Source: Poindextera sp035604135 (GTDB lineage: Bacteria; Pseudomonadota; Alphaproteobacteria; Caulobacterales; Caulobacteraceae). Taken from it: a stretch of DNA of 64,000 nt. Made by a program: the position numbers and the translations under genes. Shown one piece after another: positions 29,032-37,795 of the stretch. Where the stretch lies: positions 186,001-250,000 of the forward strand of contig DATNJB010000063.1 of the NCBI GenBank assembly GCA_035604135.1, written 5' to 3'. Every line of letters starts with the position of its first letter. Within the stretch, counting starts at the first letter, position 1. The notes beneath the pieces are model-generated. The model saw only the letters and a list, made by a program, of their open reading frames with translations, ran no database searches and was not told the origin of the DNA.

Positions 29032-29757
29032 TTAGGTGAGAAGCTCCGCCAGAGTTCGAATGACCCGGTCCGGGCGTGCGGGATGGTCCGCTGGCAAACC
29101 CTCGCCATGGGGGTCGTACCAGATGGCATGGATGCCAAGCCTTTGCGGCGCGGCTACCTCCCAGTCCAGATTGTCACCGACAATCCACGCTTCATGCGGC
29201 TCGGCGCCGAGCGCTCTCAGAGCGTGGCGATAGGCCTGCGGATCGGGCTTTCCGAACCCGTGTTCGCCTTCGATCTGCACATGGTGGAACCGCCGGTCGA
29301 GCTCGGAGCGCCCGACCTTGGCCCGTTGCCCTGTGCTATCGCCGTTCGTGATCAGCGCTAGCCTCACGCCGCCCGCCTTGAGCTCATCGATCGTTTCATG
29401 CGCGCCGGGCGAGAGGATCCAGGCCTCGTCCTGAACATCGCTGAAGCGGTCGGCCAGACGGTGCGACAGCGCCGTCCGCCGCTCCCGCCTGGACTTGCCT
29501 AGTCGCGTGAAGGCGCGCCGGACGACCTCGCGCCTGGCTTCCCGCAAGCTTTGCCGCCAAACGACCGCGTTCTCGGCGTTGGTGAAGAAGGCCTGCGCCT
29601 CGGCGCGGATCGCTTGGGCCAGAAGGGTCGGAGCGACGGGCTGGAGCTCGTGGGCGAACTCGGCCGCAACATCCGCCCAGGCCTGGTCGCGTCGGGTGCG
29701 CGTCGTGATGATCGTATCGTCGAGGTCGAACAGGATGGCGCGCGGAAGCTCAGCCAC
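29032..29757 (-). CDS. HAD-superfamily hydrolase
   Basis: A 241-residue haloacid-dehalogenase-fold phosphatase: motif I LFDLDDTII, motif II LALITNGDS, a Lys in FGKPDPQAY as motif III and GDNLDWEVA as motif IV. A helical cap lies between motifs I and II. Substrate unknown. The start is GTG 29757, eight bases inside the end of the upstream cysteine hydrolase gene, so the two are likely translated from one mRNA. Confidence 0.9.
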   Translation of the reverse strand: MAELPRAILFDLDDTIITTRTRRDQAWADVAAEFAHELQPVAPTLLAQAIRAEAQAFFTNAENAVVWRQSLREARREVVRRAFTRLGKSRRERRTALSHRLADRFSDVQDEAWILSPGAHETIDELKAGGVRLALITNGDSTGQRAKVGRSELDRRFHHVQIEGEHGFGKPDPQAYRHALRALGAEPHEAWIVGDNLDWEVAAPQRLGIHAIWYDPHGEGLPADHPARPDRVIRTLAELLT

Positions 29758-30427
29758 TGGCGCGCTCCTCGACCGCGGCCGCCGGGGCCCAGGCCGCCGC
29801 CACGGCGCCGCTGTCGGTGATCAGCGCGCACGACTCGCGCAGCGCCATCAGCGTCGCGCGCTGGGCGTCCTCGTCATACGCGTCCGTGGCGTCGGAGACG
29901 ACGAACACGTTGAAGTCGCGGTGGAAGGCGTCCCGGCAGGTGGCGTCAACGCAGCAATGGGTCGAGAAGCCGACGACGATCAGCGTGTCGACGCCACGGC
30001 TGCGCAGCTGCGCCTCGAGATCGGTCCCGTGGAAGGCGTTGTAGAGTCGTTTGGCGACCGCGACCTCGTCCGGCTCGGGCGACACGCGCCAGGGCTCGGC
30101 GCCCGCCTCGCCCTCCCGGCAGATGGCGATCTCGTCCGCGTCGCCGCCCTTGCGCGCGTTCAGAAGCTTGAGCGCCGCCGAGTCCGTTTCGGGCCGGGTC
30201 AGCACGTGGGCGAAGGCGAGCGTGGCGCCGGCGCGCCGGGCGAGGCCGACGAGCGCTTCGATCCGCTCCAGAGCTGGCAGGACCCGCGACATGTCGGCGC
30301 CAGCGCGGGCCACCGCACCGTCCGGCGCGGCAAAGTCCCGTTGCACGTCGATCACCAGAAGCGCGGTGCGCGTCGGCGGGATCATTCCTGCCAGTTCGTC
30401 GGGTGCGACCAGGGGCGCCTGCGGCAT
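29750..30427 (-). CDS. Isochorismatase-like cysteine hydrolase (amidohydrolase)
   Basis: A 225-residue protein of the isochorismatase/nicotinamidase/N-carbamoylsarcosine-amidase fold. The catalytic Asp is in ALLVIDVQRDFAAPDG, the Lys in VAKRLYNAFHGTDLE, the nucleophile Cys in VVGFSTHCCVDATCRDAF. The TALLVIDVQ and HCCV pattern fits amide- or carbamoyl-hydrolysing members. It reads divergently from a TauD-type dioxygenase across a 95-bp region that contains a perfect palindrome, and overlaps the HAD hydrolase gene downstream. It may belong to the catabolic island that follows; this is inferred from position and from a second enzyme of the same fold at 49147. Confidence 0.85.
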   Translation of the reverse strand: MPQAPLVAPDELAGMIPPTRTALLVIDVQRDFAAPDGAVARAGADMSRVLPALERIEALVGLARRAGATLAFAHVLTRPETDSAALKLLNARKGGDADEIAICREGEAGAEPWRVSPEPDEVAVAKRLYNAFHGTDLEAQLRSRGVDTLIVVGFSTHCCVDATCRDAFHRDFNVFVVSDATDAYDEDAQRATLMALRESCALITDSGAVAAAWAPAAAVEERASG

Positions 30428-30486
30428 CGTCGCTCGCGACCTCGAAGGGATCGGGACTGGATATGGTACAGGATACCCGCCGCCGC

Positions 30487-30500
30487 CTCCAACGTTGGAG
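30487..30500. promoter_or_regulatory. Perfect palindrome, candidate operator in a divergent promoter region
   Basis: CTCCAACGTTGGAG is a perfect 14-bp palindrome 22 bases before the TauD-type gene at 30523 and 59 bases before the divergent cysteine hydrolase. A second inverted repeat, GGTA-N5-TACC, lies at 30465-30477. Either could be bound by one of the nearby regulators; no factor can be assigned from sequence. Confidence 0.4.
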
Positions 30501-30522
30501 CAGGCGGCCTGGAACCGAGACG

Positions 30523-31335
30523 ATGAGACAGGGCGAGCTGAGCATCACGCCGCTCACGCCACGCATCGGCGCCGAGATCGCCGGCGTGGATCTGCGCGAG
30601 CCGTTGGGCGACAACCAGATCGGGGCGCTGAAGCAGGCCCTGGCCGAGCATCTGGTGCTGTTCTTTCGTGACCAACCCATTGATCACGCGGCGCACAAGA
30701 GGTTCGGACGCGCGTTCGGCGAGCTGGCGCTGCACTCGGCGGTGCCGGGCATCGACGGCCACCCCGAGATCGTTGCGATCCATGCCGACGCGGAGTCGAA
30801 GTTCATCGCCGGCGAGCACTGGCACTCGGACCTGACGTGCGACGCAGAGCCTCCGCTCGGCTCCATCCTCTACCTGCACACCGTGCCGGATACCGGCGGC
30901 GACACGCTGTTCGCCAGCATGTACGCGGCCTACGAGGCGCTCTCGCCGCGCATGAAGGCCTATCTTGAGGGCCTGACCGCTATCCACGACGCCGATCACG
31001 TCTATAGGCCGCTGTTTCCCGACGTCGACCGCAAGTATCCCTGCTCCACGCATCCCGTGGTGCGGACCCATCCGGTCACCAGGCGCAAGCTGCTGTTCGT
31101 CAACTCGTCCTACACGACCCGCATCGTCGAGGTCCCGAAGGAGGAGAGCGACGCGATCCTGGCCTACCTGTATGCACACCTGCAGAATCCGAACTTCCAC
31201 GTCCGCTTCCGCTGGACGCCGCACGCCATCGCCTTCTGGGACAACCGCTGCACCCAACACATGGCGACCTGGGACTATTTCCCAAACGTGCGGTCAGGCT
31301 TCCGCGTGACCGTCGCTGGCGACCAGCCGTTCTGA
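30523..31335 (+). CDS. TauD/TfdA-family 2-oxoglutarate dioxygenase
   Basis: A 270-residue Fe(II)/2-oxoglutarate dioxygenase beginning MRQGELSITPLTPRIGAEIA. The iron triad is visible: EHWHSDLTC gives His and Asp, NRCTQHMATWDY gives the distal His, and the Arg in SGFRVTV binds 2-oxoglutarate. The family oxidises taurine, 2,4-D, alkyl sulfates and similar anions, releasing a leaving group after hydroxylation. The start was chosen at ATG 30523 because it aligns with family N-termini; upstream in-frame sequence lies in the palindrome-bearing promoter region. An AraC-type regulator follows. Confidence 0.9.
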   Translation: MRQGELSITPLTPRIGAEIAGVDLREPLGDNQIGALKQALAEHLVLFFRDQPIDHAAHKRFGRAFGELALHSAVPGIDGHPEIVAIHADAESKFIAGEHWHSDLTCDAEPPLGSILYLHTVPDTGGDTLFASMYAAYEALSPRMKAYLEGLTAIHDADHVYRPLFPDVDRKYPCSTHPVVRTHPVTRRKLLFVNSSYTTRIVEVPKEESDAILAYLYAHLQNPNFHVRFRWTPHAIAFWDNRCTQHMATWDYFPNVRSGFRVTVAGDQPF

Positions 31336-31465
31336 ACCGGGGTGACTTGGCGCCGGCGGCGTCCTCGTGAAGGATGGCCGCGCGATCCAACTTCGCAAGG
31401 AATCCGACCAGCTGGAAGCCAAAGCGCCGCAGAAGCCAGAACTCAGGCCGGCGTCGCCGGAGGCG

Positions 31466-32413
31466 ATGAAGGCTTGGCGGTTCTCGACAAGCGACTATCC
31501 CAGGTCCGAGCGCAGGCAGGCTTGGCGCGAGGTGCTGACCCGCCTGCGCCTGCCGCTGGGCGAGCCGCCGGAACACGACCCCTTCCGCGGTGAGGTGTCA
31601 TGCATCGTCTCGCCGCTCGGCATGGACTTCGCGGTGATGTCGGCGAGCCCGCAGGCGATCTCCGGCCGCAATCCGAACCAGCCCGCGGCCGTTTGGCTGG
31701 CGGTGCTGTTGAAGGGCGAGGCGACCTTCTTCGACGGCGAGACCACCGTCCCCCTCCAGGTTGGAGACATCATCTATGGGCCGAGCGGCATGAACGCGGC
31801 GCTGCGGCTGGCCACGCCGTTCCGGCTGTTGTTCATCAGCGCTCCTCGCGTCGCGCTTGATCACCGGCTGGTCGCGCCGCTTTCGCTCAAGGTCGGCCGC
31901 CTGCCCGGCGATAGCGGCCTGGGCCACGTCTTCTCGGGCCTCTTGCGCGCCACCGCAGACACCCTCGACGATCTGACGTCGGAGCAGCTCCGCCCCGTCG
32001 AGCTTGCGCTGACGGAGTTCCTCGTGGCGAACCTGGCCGCCGCCGGATCGCCGGCCGCTCATGGGGGCGCGGGCGCCGCACGCGCCGCGCACCTGCACCG
32101 CGTGTGTCAGACGATCGAGACGATGTTGTCCGACCCCGAACTGACGGTCGAGAAGGTCGCGGCGGCCGACGGCATCTCGGCGCGCTCGCTGCAGAAGCTG
32201 TTCGCCAGCGCCGGTCAGAACTTCTCGACCTATCTGCGCGTGCGGCGCCTCGAGCGCTGCAGGCTCGACCTGACGAGCCCGATGTTCGCCAGCCTGTCGA
32301 TCTCCGAAATCTGCTTTCGCTGGGGCTTCAACGGCTCCGCCCACTTCAGCCGCGCGTTCAAGGACCGCTACTCCGTCTCGCCACGCGACTATCGGAAAGG
32401 CCAGGGCGGCTAG
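31466..32413 (+). CDS. AraC-family transcriptional regulator with cupin-like sensor
   Basis: About 315 residues from ATG 31466. The N-terminal part (MKAWRFSTSDYPRSERRQAW; VLLKGEATFFDGETTVPL; GDIIYGPSGMNAAL) is the AraC-binding-like beta-barrel; the C-terminal 100 residues hold two helix-turn-helices (ELTVEKVAAADGISARSLQK; ISEICFRWGFNGSAHFSRAF; YSVSPRDYRKG). A GTG start at 31367 would add 33 residues with poorer codon bias and no ribosome site, so ATG 31466 is preferred, although its GGAGG is unusually close. It probably controls the adjacent TauD-type gene or the hyu operon. Confidence 0.88.
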   Translation: MKAWRFSTSDYPRSERRQAWREVLTRLRLPLGEPPEHDPFRGEVSCIVSPLGMDFAVMSASPQAISGRNPNQPAAVWLAVLLKGEATFFDGETTVPLQVGDIIYGPSGMNAALRLATPFRLLFISAPRVALDHRLVAPLSLKVGRLPGDSGLGHVFSGLLRATADTLDDLTSEQLRPVELALTEFLVANLAAAGSPAAHGGAGAARAAHLHRVCQTIETMLSDPELTVEKVAAADGISARSLQKLFASAGQNFSTYLRVRRLERCRLDLTSPMFASLSISEICFRWGFNGSAHFSRAFKDRYSVSPRDYRKGQGG

Positions 32414-32487
32414 CCAGCGGGCAACAACCAGCCCGGCCGTTGACACCGCGTCGGATGCGTGGCGATCATTTCGGTCAACGATCTGTC

Positions 32488-32504
32488 GTTCCATTCAGCG
32501 GAAC
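32488..32504. promoter_or_regulatory. Candidate operator before the IclR-type gene
   Basis: GTTCC-N7-GGAAC forms an inverted repeat between a TTGACA element (32440-32445) and the probable TTG start at 32512. IclR-family proteins commonly autoregulate from sites of this size. The sequence from 32455 to 32511 has low third-position GC, so it is non-coding in character and fits a promoter region. Confidence 0.3.
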
Positions 32505-32511
32505 ACGAGTC

Positions 32512-33306
32512 TTGTTTGATCTCGCCGAAACGCCGACGACCGCGGCCAGGACGGATCTGGAGTCCGTCGATCTCGTTGTCCGGCTGCTCGAGCACCTAGC
32601 GGCGACCCGCCAGCCGCGCGGCGTCAGCGACGTCGCCCGCGATCTCGGCATCTCGAAGGCCCGGGCGCACCGGCATCTGCGCGCGTTGGTCCAGCGCGGC
32701 TACGCCCGTCAGGACCCGGCCACCGATGGCTACGAGATCGGCGTCAAGGTGCTGGCGCTGGGCGAAGCGGTCAGGGAGCGGTTCGACGTCGCCGGCGCGA
32801 TACGGCCGGTGATGGCGCCCTTGCGCGAGGCCACGGGCATGGCGGTCACCGCCTCCGTCCTCGTCGAGGGCGCGGTGACTGTCGTCGAGATGCTGCAAGG
32901 CAGGACGCTGATCGAGTTCGGCATCCGGCCGGGCTCCCGGCTGGACTTCCATGCCTCTGCGCACGGGCTGATCGCGCTCGCCTTTGGGCCGCCCGGCCTG
33001 ATCGACCAGGTGCTCGCGGCGCCGCTGAGGGCCTGGACCGAGCACACAATGACCGATCCCGACGCTGTACGCCGCCGGGTCGAGGCGGTGCGCCGCCAGG
33101 GCTGGGCAACGGCGGCCGATGCGGTGCAGATCGGGGTGAATGCGCTGGCCGCCCCGGTGTTCGACCACCGCGGCGACTGGCGCGGCACTTTGGCGCTGGT
33201 GGGCGCCTCGCAGTTCATTCCAGATACGCCCTCCGACGCGCAGATCGCCCACCTGACCCAGGCGGCGGCTGCCGCCTCGAGACGCCTGGGTTGGGGGATC
33301 GCCTGA
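32512..33306 (+). CDS. IclR-family transcriptional regulator
   Basis: About 264 residues. The N-terminal winged helix is LESVDLVVRLLEHLAATRQP, VSDVARDLGISKARAHRHLR; the C-terminal effector domain includes SVLVEGAVTVVEMLQGRTLI, PGSRLDFHASAHGLIALAF and a typical AAPVFDHRGDWRGTLALVG strand pair. The start is uncertain: an ATG at 32455 adds 19 codons with AT-rich third positions, so the TTG at 32512 is preferred. Its TGA overlaps the ATG of hyuA (TGATG), so regulator and catabolic genes are one operon. IclR proteins usually sense a pathway intermediate. Confidence 0.88.
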   Translation: MFDLAETPTTAARTDLESVDLVVRLLEHLAATRQPRGVSDVARDLGISKARAHRHLRALVQRGYARQDPATDGYEIGVKVLALGEAVRERFDVAGAIRPVMAPLREATGMAVTASVLVEGAVTVVEMLQGRTLIEFGIRPGSRLDFHASAHGLIALAFGPPGLIDQVLAAPLRAWTEHTMTDPDAVRRRVEAVRRQGWATAADAVQIGVNALAAPVFDHRGDWRGTLALVGASQFIPDTPSDAQIAHLTQAAAAASRRLGWGIA

Positions 33307-35375
33307 TGCTGTCCTACTCGCTCGCGGTGGACATCGGGGGCACCTTCACCGATGCGGTCCTGCGCGGCTCCGACGGCTCGTTGATCGTCGACAAGACGCT
33401 GACCACGCACCACGACCTGCTCGAGGGGTTCTTCCGCGCCGTCGACCTGACGCTCGCCAAGGCCGGGGTCGACGCGGCGGCGATCGACGGCGTGGTCGTG
33501 CACGCCACCACCGTCGTCACCAACGCCCTGATCGAGCGCAAGGGGCCGCCGACCGCGCTCATCACCACCAAGGGCTTCCGCGACGTGCTCCCGATCCGCA
33601 ACGAGCACCGCTACGAGATGTACGACCCGCAGATCGAGTTCGCGGCGCCCCTCATCCCCCGCGAGCTGACGTTCGAGGTCGACGAGCGGATCTTGGCGGA
33701 CGGCGAGGTGCTTCGGCCGGTCGACGTAGCGGAGGTCGAGGCCCTGGTCGCGCAGCTGCGCGGTGCGGGCGTGGCGTCCGTCGCCATCTGCCTGATCAAC
33801 GCGTTTCGGAACGGCGCCAACGAGCGGGCGATCGCCGAGGTGTTAAGAACAGCAGCGCCCGAGCTCTACCTGTCGCTGTCGTCCAGCGTCGCCCCGCAGA
33901 TCCGCGAGTATCCCCGCGCCTCCACGACGGCGATCAACGCCTACACCACCCCGATCACCGAGCCCTACCTGCGCGGGCTGGCCGCGGGACTTCAAAGGGC
34001 CAACGTCGCCAATCGCCCGCTCATCATGCTGAGCAGCGGCGGGGTCATCGGCGCCGAGGTGGCCGGACGCAATCCGGTCCGGATGATCGAGAGCGGACCT
34101 GCGGCCGGCGCGCTGGCGGCCGCCTATTTCGCCGAGCGCCTCGGGCTCGACCGCCTGTTGTCGTTCGACATGGGCGGCACGACCGCCAAAGCATGCCTGA
34201 TCGAAGGCAGGAAGCCGCTCGTCACCGGCGCCCTGGAAGTGGATCGCAAGTACCGCTTCTGTGAGGGCAGCGGCATGCCGCTGACCATCCCGTCGATCGA
34301 CATGATCGAGATCGGCGCCGGCGGCGGCAGCATCGCCTACGTGGATGACCTGGGGCTGCTCAAGGTCGGGCCGGAGAGCACGGGCTCGGAACCGGGACCC
34401 GCCTGCTACGGCCGCGGCGGCGCCCGTCCCACCGTCACCGACGCGGACCTCGTGCTCGGCCTGCTCGACGCCGACAACTTCCTGGGCGGCGACATGCCGC
34501 TCGACAAGGCGGCGGCGGAAGCGGCGATCGACGGGCTGGCAGAGGGGCTGCGCGTTAGCCAGGCGCAAGCGGCAGCCGGCGTCTATCGCGTGGTGGCCGA
34601 AGCCATGGCCGCCGCCGCCCGCGCCCACGCCACCGACCGCGGCATCGACCACCGTGGACTGCCCCTATTGGCTTTCGGTGGCGCGGGACCGGTGCACGCC
34701 TGCGCCGTCGGCGAGCTGCTCCAGAGCGCGGCGGTCATCTTTCCCCCGCAGGCCAGCGTACTCTCGGCCTTCGGCGCGCTCGTGACGCCGGTGCGGCTGG
34801 ATCTGGTCCGCAGCGCGCTCGGGCGCCTGGATGCGCTTAACTGGGACGAGGTCGACCGTCTGCTGGACGAGATGACCGACGAGGCGCATGCGGCCCTGGC
34901 CGACGCCGGCGCAGCGCCGGCCGAGGTTCGACTGCGCGTGGGCGCGGACCTTCGCTACGTCGGTCAGCAGAACGAGGTACAGGTCACCTTCGACGATGAT
35001 CCGCGCCTTGCCCACGACGCCGGCGCCATCCACCGGAGCTTCGAGAGCGCCTATTTCGCCCAGTACGACGTCAACCCATCGCACGTGCCGATCGAGATCG
35101 TCAGCTGGCGGCTGACGGCCCAGGGACCTGAAGACAGCGCCGACAGCGCCCGCACGCCGAGCGAGGCGCACGGGGCGCCGCTGCGCGAGGCGGCCATCCC
35201 CCTCTGGCCCGTCGCCGGCCCCGTTAAGGTTTATGCGCGAGCCAGCCTCGGCCGCGGACAGGCGCTGACCGGGCCGGCCCTGATCGAAGAGCGCGAGACG
35301 ACGGTCGTATTGTCGGCCGGCTGGGACGCTGTGGTCGACGACACGGGCTGCATCATCGCGCGGCGGAGGAGCTGA
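33306..35375 (+). CDS. hyuA: Hydantoinase/oxoprolinase family protein, subunit A
   Basis: A 689-residue ATP-binding subunit of the hydantoinase A/acetone-carboxylase superfamily: AVDIGGTFTDAVLRGSDG at the N-terminus, HATTVVTNALIERKGPP, SSGGVIGAEVAGRNPVRMIE and SFDMGGTTAKACLIEG, and the C-terminal FGGAGPVHACAVGELL. Members hydrolyse N-methylhydantoin or 5-oxoproline with ATP, or carboxylate ketones such as acetone and acetophenone. Which reaction applies cannot be told from sequence alone; the neighbouring amidohydrolases favour a cyclic amide or ureide. It starts at ATG 33306, overlapping the IclR stop, and its partner hyuB starts one base after its stop. Confidence 0.92.
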   Translation: MLSYSLAVDIGGTFTDAVLRGSDGSLIVDKTLTTHHDLLEGFFRAVDLTLAKAGVDAAAIDGVVVHATTVVTNALIERKGPPTALITTKGFRDVLPIRNEHRYEMYDPQIEFAAPLIPRELTFEVDERILADGEVLRPVDVAEVEALVAQLRGAGVASVAICLINAFRNGANERAIAEVLRTAAPELYLSLSSSVAPQIREYPRASTTAINAYTTPITEPYLRGLAAGLQRANVANRPLIMLSSGGVIGAEVAGRNPVRMIESGPAAGALAAAYFAERLGLDRLLSFDMGGTTAKACLIEGRKPLVTGALEVDRKYRFCEGSGMPLTIPSIDMIEIGAGGGSIAYVDDLGLLKVGPESTGSEPGPACYGRGGARPTVTDADLVLGLLDADNFLGGDMPLDKAAAEAAIDGLAEGLRVSQAQAAAGVYRVVAEAMAAAARAHATDRGIDHRGLPLLAFGGAGPVHACAVGELLQSAAVIFPPQASVLSAFGALVTPVRLDLVRSALGRLDALNWDEVDRLLDEMTDEAHAALADAGAAPAEVRLRVGADLRYVGQQNEVQVTFDDDPRLAHDAGAIHRSFESAYFAQYDVNPSHVPIEIVSWRLTAQGPEDSADSARTPSEAHGAPLREAAIPLWPVAGPVKVYARASLGRGQALTGPALIEERETTVVLSAGWDAVVDDTGCIIARRRS

Positions 35376-35376
35376 G

Positions 35377-36921
35377 GTGGACGGAATCGAGCTTGAAATC
35401 CTCTGGTCAAACCTGATCGGCATCGTCAGCGAGCAGGCCAAGGCCCTGCAGCGCATCGCGTTCAGCCCGATCGTGCGCGAGGCGGGCGATCTGGCGAGCG
35501 GCCTCTTCGACGCCCGCGGCCGGATGGTCGCCCAGGCCAACACCGGAACGCCCGGCCACATCAACTCGCTGGCTGCGGCCGGGCAGACGCTTGCTGGGCT
35601 GTTCCACAACCGCCTTGCGCCGGGCGACATCGTGATCACCAACGATCCCTGGATGTCCGCGGGCCACTTCTTCGACATCACCGTGCTTTGCCCGGTCTTC
35701 TGGGATGCTCGCCTGATCGGCTATATCGGCTCGACCATCCATCACACCGACATCGGCGGGTACGGCATCGGGGCCGGCGCGCGCGACATCCACGAAGAAG
35801 GCCTGTGGATCCCGCCGCTCAAGCTCTACGAGGCCGGCGAGCCCAACGCGACGCTGCACGACATCATCCGCAGCAACGTGCGCACGCCCGACCATGTGTT
35901 TGGCGACCTGGCCGCCCAGGTGTCGAGCGGCCGCTCTGGCGGCGAACGGCTGGTCGCGCTCTGCAAGCGCCAGGGGCTCGCCGACATCGAGGAACTCTCC
36001 GACGAGATCATCGCGCGCTCCGAAGCGGCGACGCGCAAGGCGATCCGCGCCCTGCCGGCGGGCACGTGGCATGGCGAGAGCCGCTTCGATGTTCCGGGCG
36101 GCGATGTCATCACGCTCAAGGCGGCCGTCACGATCGACAACGTCGCGGGCGAGGTGACGATAGACTTCGACGGCAGCTCAGGCCCGAGCCCGATGGGCAT
36201 CAACGTTGTGATGAACTACACCCACGCCTATTCGACGTTCGCCGTGCGCAGCTGCCTCAACCCCGAGCAGCCGAACAACCACGGCTCGCTCGCCCCGATC
36301 AGGGTCAAGGCGCCCAAGGGCTGTATCGTCAACGCCGAGTACCCTTCGCCGCTGAACGCGCGGCATGTGGTCGGCATGTTCGTCCCGATGCCGATCCTGA
36401 AAGCGCTGCACCAGGTGATGCCGGAGCGCGTGCTAGCCGAGGGCGCCGGCGCGGTCTGGACGGTGCAGATCCAAGGCAAGCGCGCGACCGGCGAGGCCTT
36501 CACCTCGTCGATGTTCAACTATTCGGGCGGGATGGGCGCGCGGCTGACCAAGCCCGGCCCAAGCGCCACCTGCTATCCGACCGGCGTCGCCGCGGTGCCG
36601 GTCGAGATCCTCGAGGCCTCGATGCCGATCGTGTTCGACCGCCGCGAACTTCGCCTGGGCTCGGGCGGCAAGGGACGCTCGCCGGGCGGCGACGGCCAGG
36701 TGATCGCTTTCCACATGCGCACCAACCAGCCTTGGCTGCTCAACGCGGTGCCAAGCCGGCTCGATCGCGGCCCCGAAGGCCTCGACGGGGGTGAGGATGG
36801 CGCCGCGGGCCGCTTCCTGGTGAACGGGCGGCCGATATCAGAGGGCAAGAAGATGACGATGCAGCCGGACGATGTCGTGGTGCTGGAGACACCCGGCGGC
36901 GGCGGTTACGGCGCGATTTGA
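35377..36921 (+). CDS. hyuB: Hydantoinase B/oxoprolinase family protein, subunit B
   Basis: A 514-residue HyuB subunit: LEILWSNLIGIVSEQAKALQ at the N-terminus, SPIVREAGDLASGLFDARGR, PGDIVITNDPWMSAGHFFDI and the C-terminal LETPGGGGYGAI, the standard glycine-rich tail. It forms a complex with HyuA and supplies the hydrolytic or carboxylating site. The start is GTG 35377 with GGAGGAGCTGAG immediately upstream, only one base after the hyuA stop, so translation is coupled. No motif is missing. Confidence 0.92.
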   Translation: MDGIELEILWSNLIGIVSEQAKALQRIAFSPIVREAGDLASGLFDARGRMVAQANTGTPGHINSLAAAGQTLAGLFHNRLAPGDIVITNDPWMSAGHFFDITVLCPVFWDARLIGYIGSTIHHTDIGGYGIGAGARDIHEEGLWIPPLKLYEAGEPNATLHDIIRSNVRTPDHVFGDLAAQVSSGRSGGERLVALCKRQGLADIEELSDEIIARSEAATRKAIRALPAGTWHGESRFDVPGGDVITLKAAVTIDNVAGEVTIDFDGSSGPSPMGINVVMNYTHAYSTFAVRSCLNPEQPNNHGSLAPIRVKAPKGCIVNAEYPSPLNARHVVGMFVPMPILKALHQVMPERVLAEGAGAVWTVQIQGKRATGEAFTSSMFNYSGGMGARLTKPGPSATCYPTGVAAVPVEILEASMPIVFDRRELRLGSGGKGRSPGGDGQVIAFHMRTNQPWLLNAVPSRLDRGPEGLDGGEDGAAGRFLVNGRPISEGKKMTMQPDDVVVLETPGGGGYGAI

Positions 36922-36944
36922 TTGGATAGGGAGACCGATTGGCC

Positions 36945-37280
36945 ATGGACATCCACTCGATCGACTGGAGCACAACCCCCTGGGAGCCGGTGCGCACCGG
37001 CGTGGAGCGCAAAGCCTTCTCAGGCGATGGCGCCACCGTCTCGCTGAACCGGTTGCAGCCTGGACACGAGCCCCGGCCGCACGATCACCCGCATGAGCAG
37101 ATCGTCTACATCCTGGCCGGCCAGATCGACTTCCACATTGATGACACCGTGACCCGGCTCGGGCCGGGCGGGCTCCTGGTTGTGCCGCCGAACGCCCGGC
37201 ACTGGGGCGTCGTCGTCGGCGGCGAGCCGGTGCTCAACCTGGACATCTTCACACCCAAACGCGCCGAGTACGCGGCCTGA
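36945..37280 (+). CDS. Small cupin-domain protein
   Basis: About 111 residues from ATG 36945 (a TTG at 36939, closer to AGGGAG, is equally possible). A single cupin barrel: HEPRPHDHPHEQIVYILAGQ gives cupin motif 1 with its His/Glu metal ligands and GPGGLLVVPPNARHWGVVVG gives motif 2 with the last His. Such small cupins can be isomerases, lyases, dioxygenases or sensors. Being inside the hyu operon, 20 bp after hyuB, it likely acts on a pathway intermediate. Confidence 0.88.
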   Translation: MDIHSIDWSTTPWEPVRTGVERKAFSGDGATVSLNRLQPGHEPRPHDHPHEQIVYILAGQIDFHIDDTVTRLGPGGLLVVPPNARHWGVVVGGEPVLNLDIFTPKRAEYAA

Positions 37281-37300
37281 CGCGAAGCAAGGAGACGCGA

Positions 37301-37792
37301 ATGACCACGCCAAACACCCTGATCTTCGTCGACCTCGCTTCGGACGATCCGGCCGCGGCCGGTCGGTTCTACGCCGAGGTGTTCGGCTGGCGAGACGACG
37401 ACCGGCCGCTTGGGGTCTTTCACCGCATGGTGCCTGGCGGCAACTTCATCAATCCCGACGGCTCGGAGAGCGAGATCGGGAACCTGCATCTGGGGATTTT
37501 CAACGCCGCCAACGCCCGGCCGCATCCGAACCCCGCCGGTGTCGAGCCGCGCACGCTCGCCGCGGACGGCCGCAAGGCGCGGGTCTGGATTCTGGTGGGC
37601 GATGAGCAGTCGCACGAGGACATCATGGCGCGGGCGCTGGAGCGGGGCGCCACTGAGCTTTGGCGCGATCACTACTGGAAGGAATTCAACGGTTTCAACC
37701 ACGCCTTCCGGGATCCGTGGGGCAACGAGATCATCCTCTGGGTGAAGGGCGGGCAGGACCCCCAGATCCCCGCCAACTATACCCGCGAGTAG
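37301..37792 (+). CDS. VOC-superfamily (glyoxalase-like) protein
   Basis: A 163-residue protein beginning MTTPNTLIFVDLASDDPAAA with GRFYAEVFGW, a common opening of VOC proteins, and ending with NHAFRDPWGNEIILWVKGGQ, whose Asp/Glu region supplies metal ligands in the fold. Members are glyoxalases, extradiol dioxygenases or resistance proteins; the exact reaction is unknown. GGAG precedes the ATG. It sits 20 bp after the cupin gene in the operon. An unrelated VOC-type protein is encoded at 41116. Confidence 0.85.
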   Translation: MTTPNTLIFVDLASDDPAAAGRFYAEVFGWRDDDRPLGVFHRMVPGGNFINPDGSESEIGNLHLGIFNAANARPHPNPAGVEPRTLAADGRKARVWILVGDEQSHEDIMARALERGATELWRDHYWKEFNGFNHAFRDPWGNEIILWVKGGQDPQIPANYTRE

Positions 37793-37795
37793 CTT

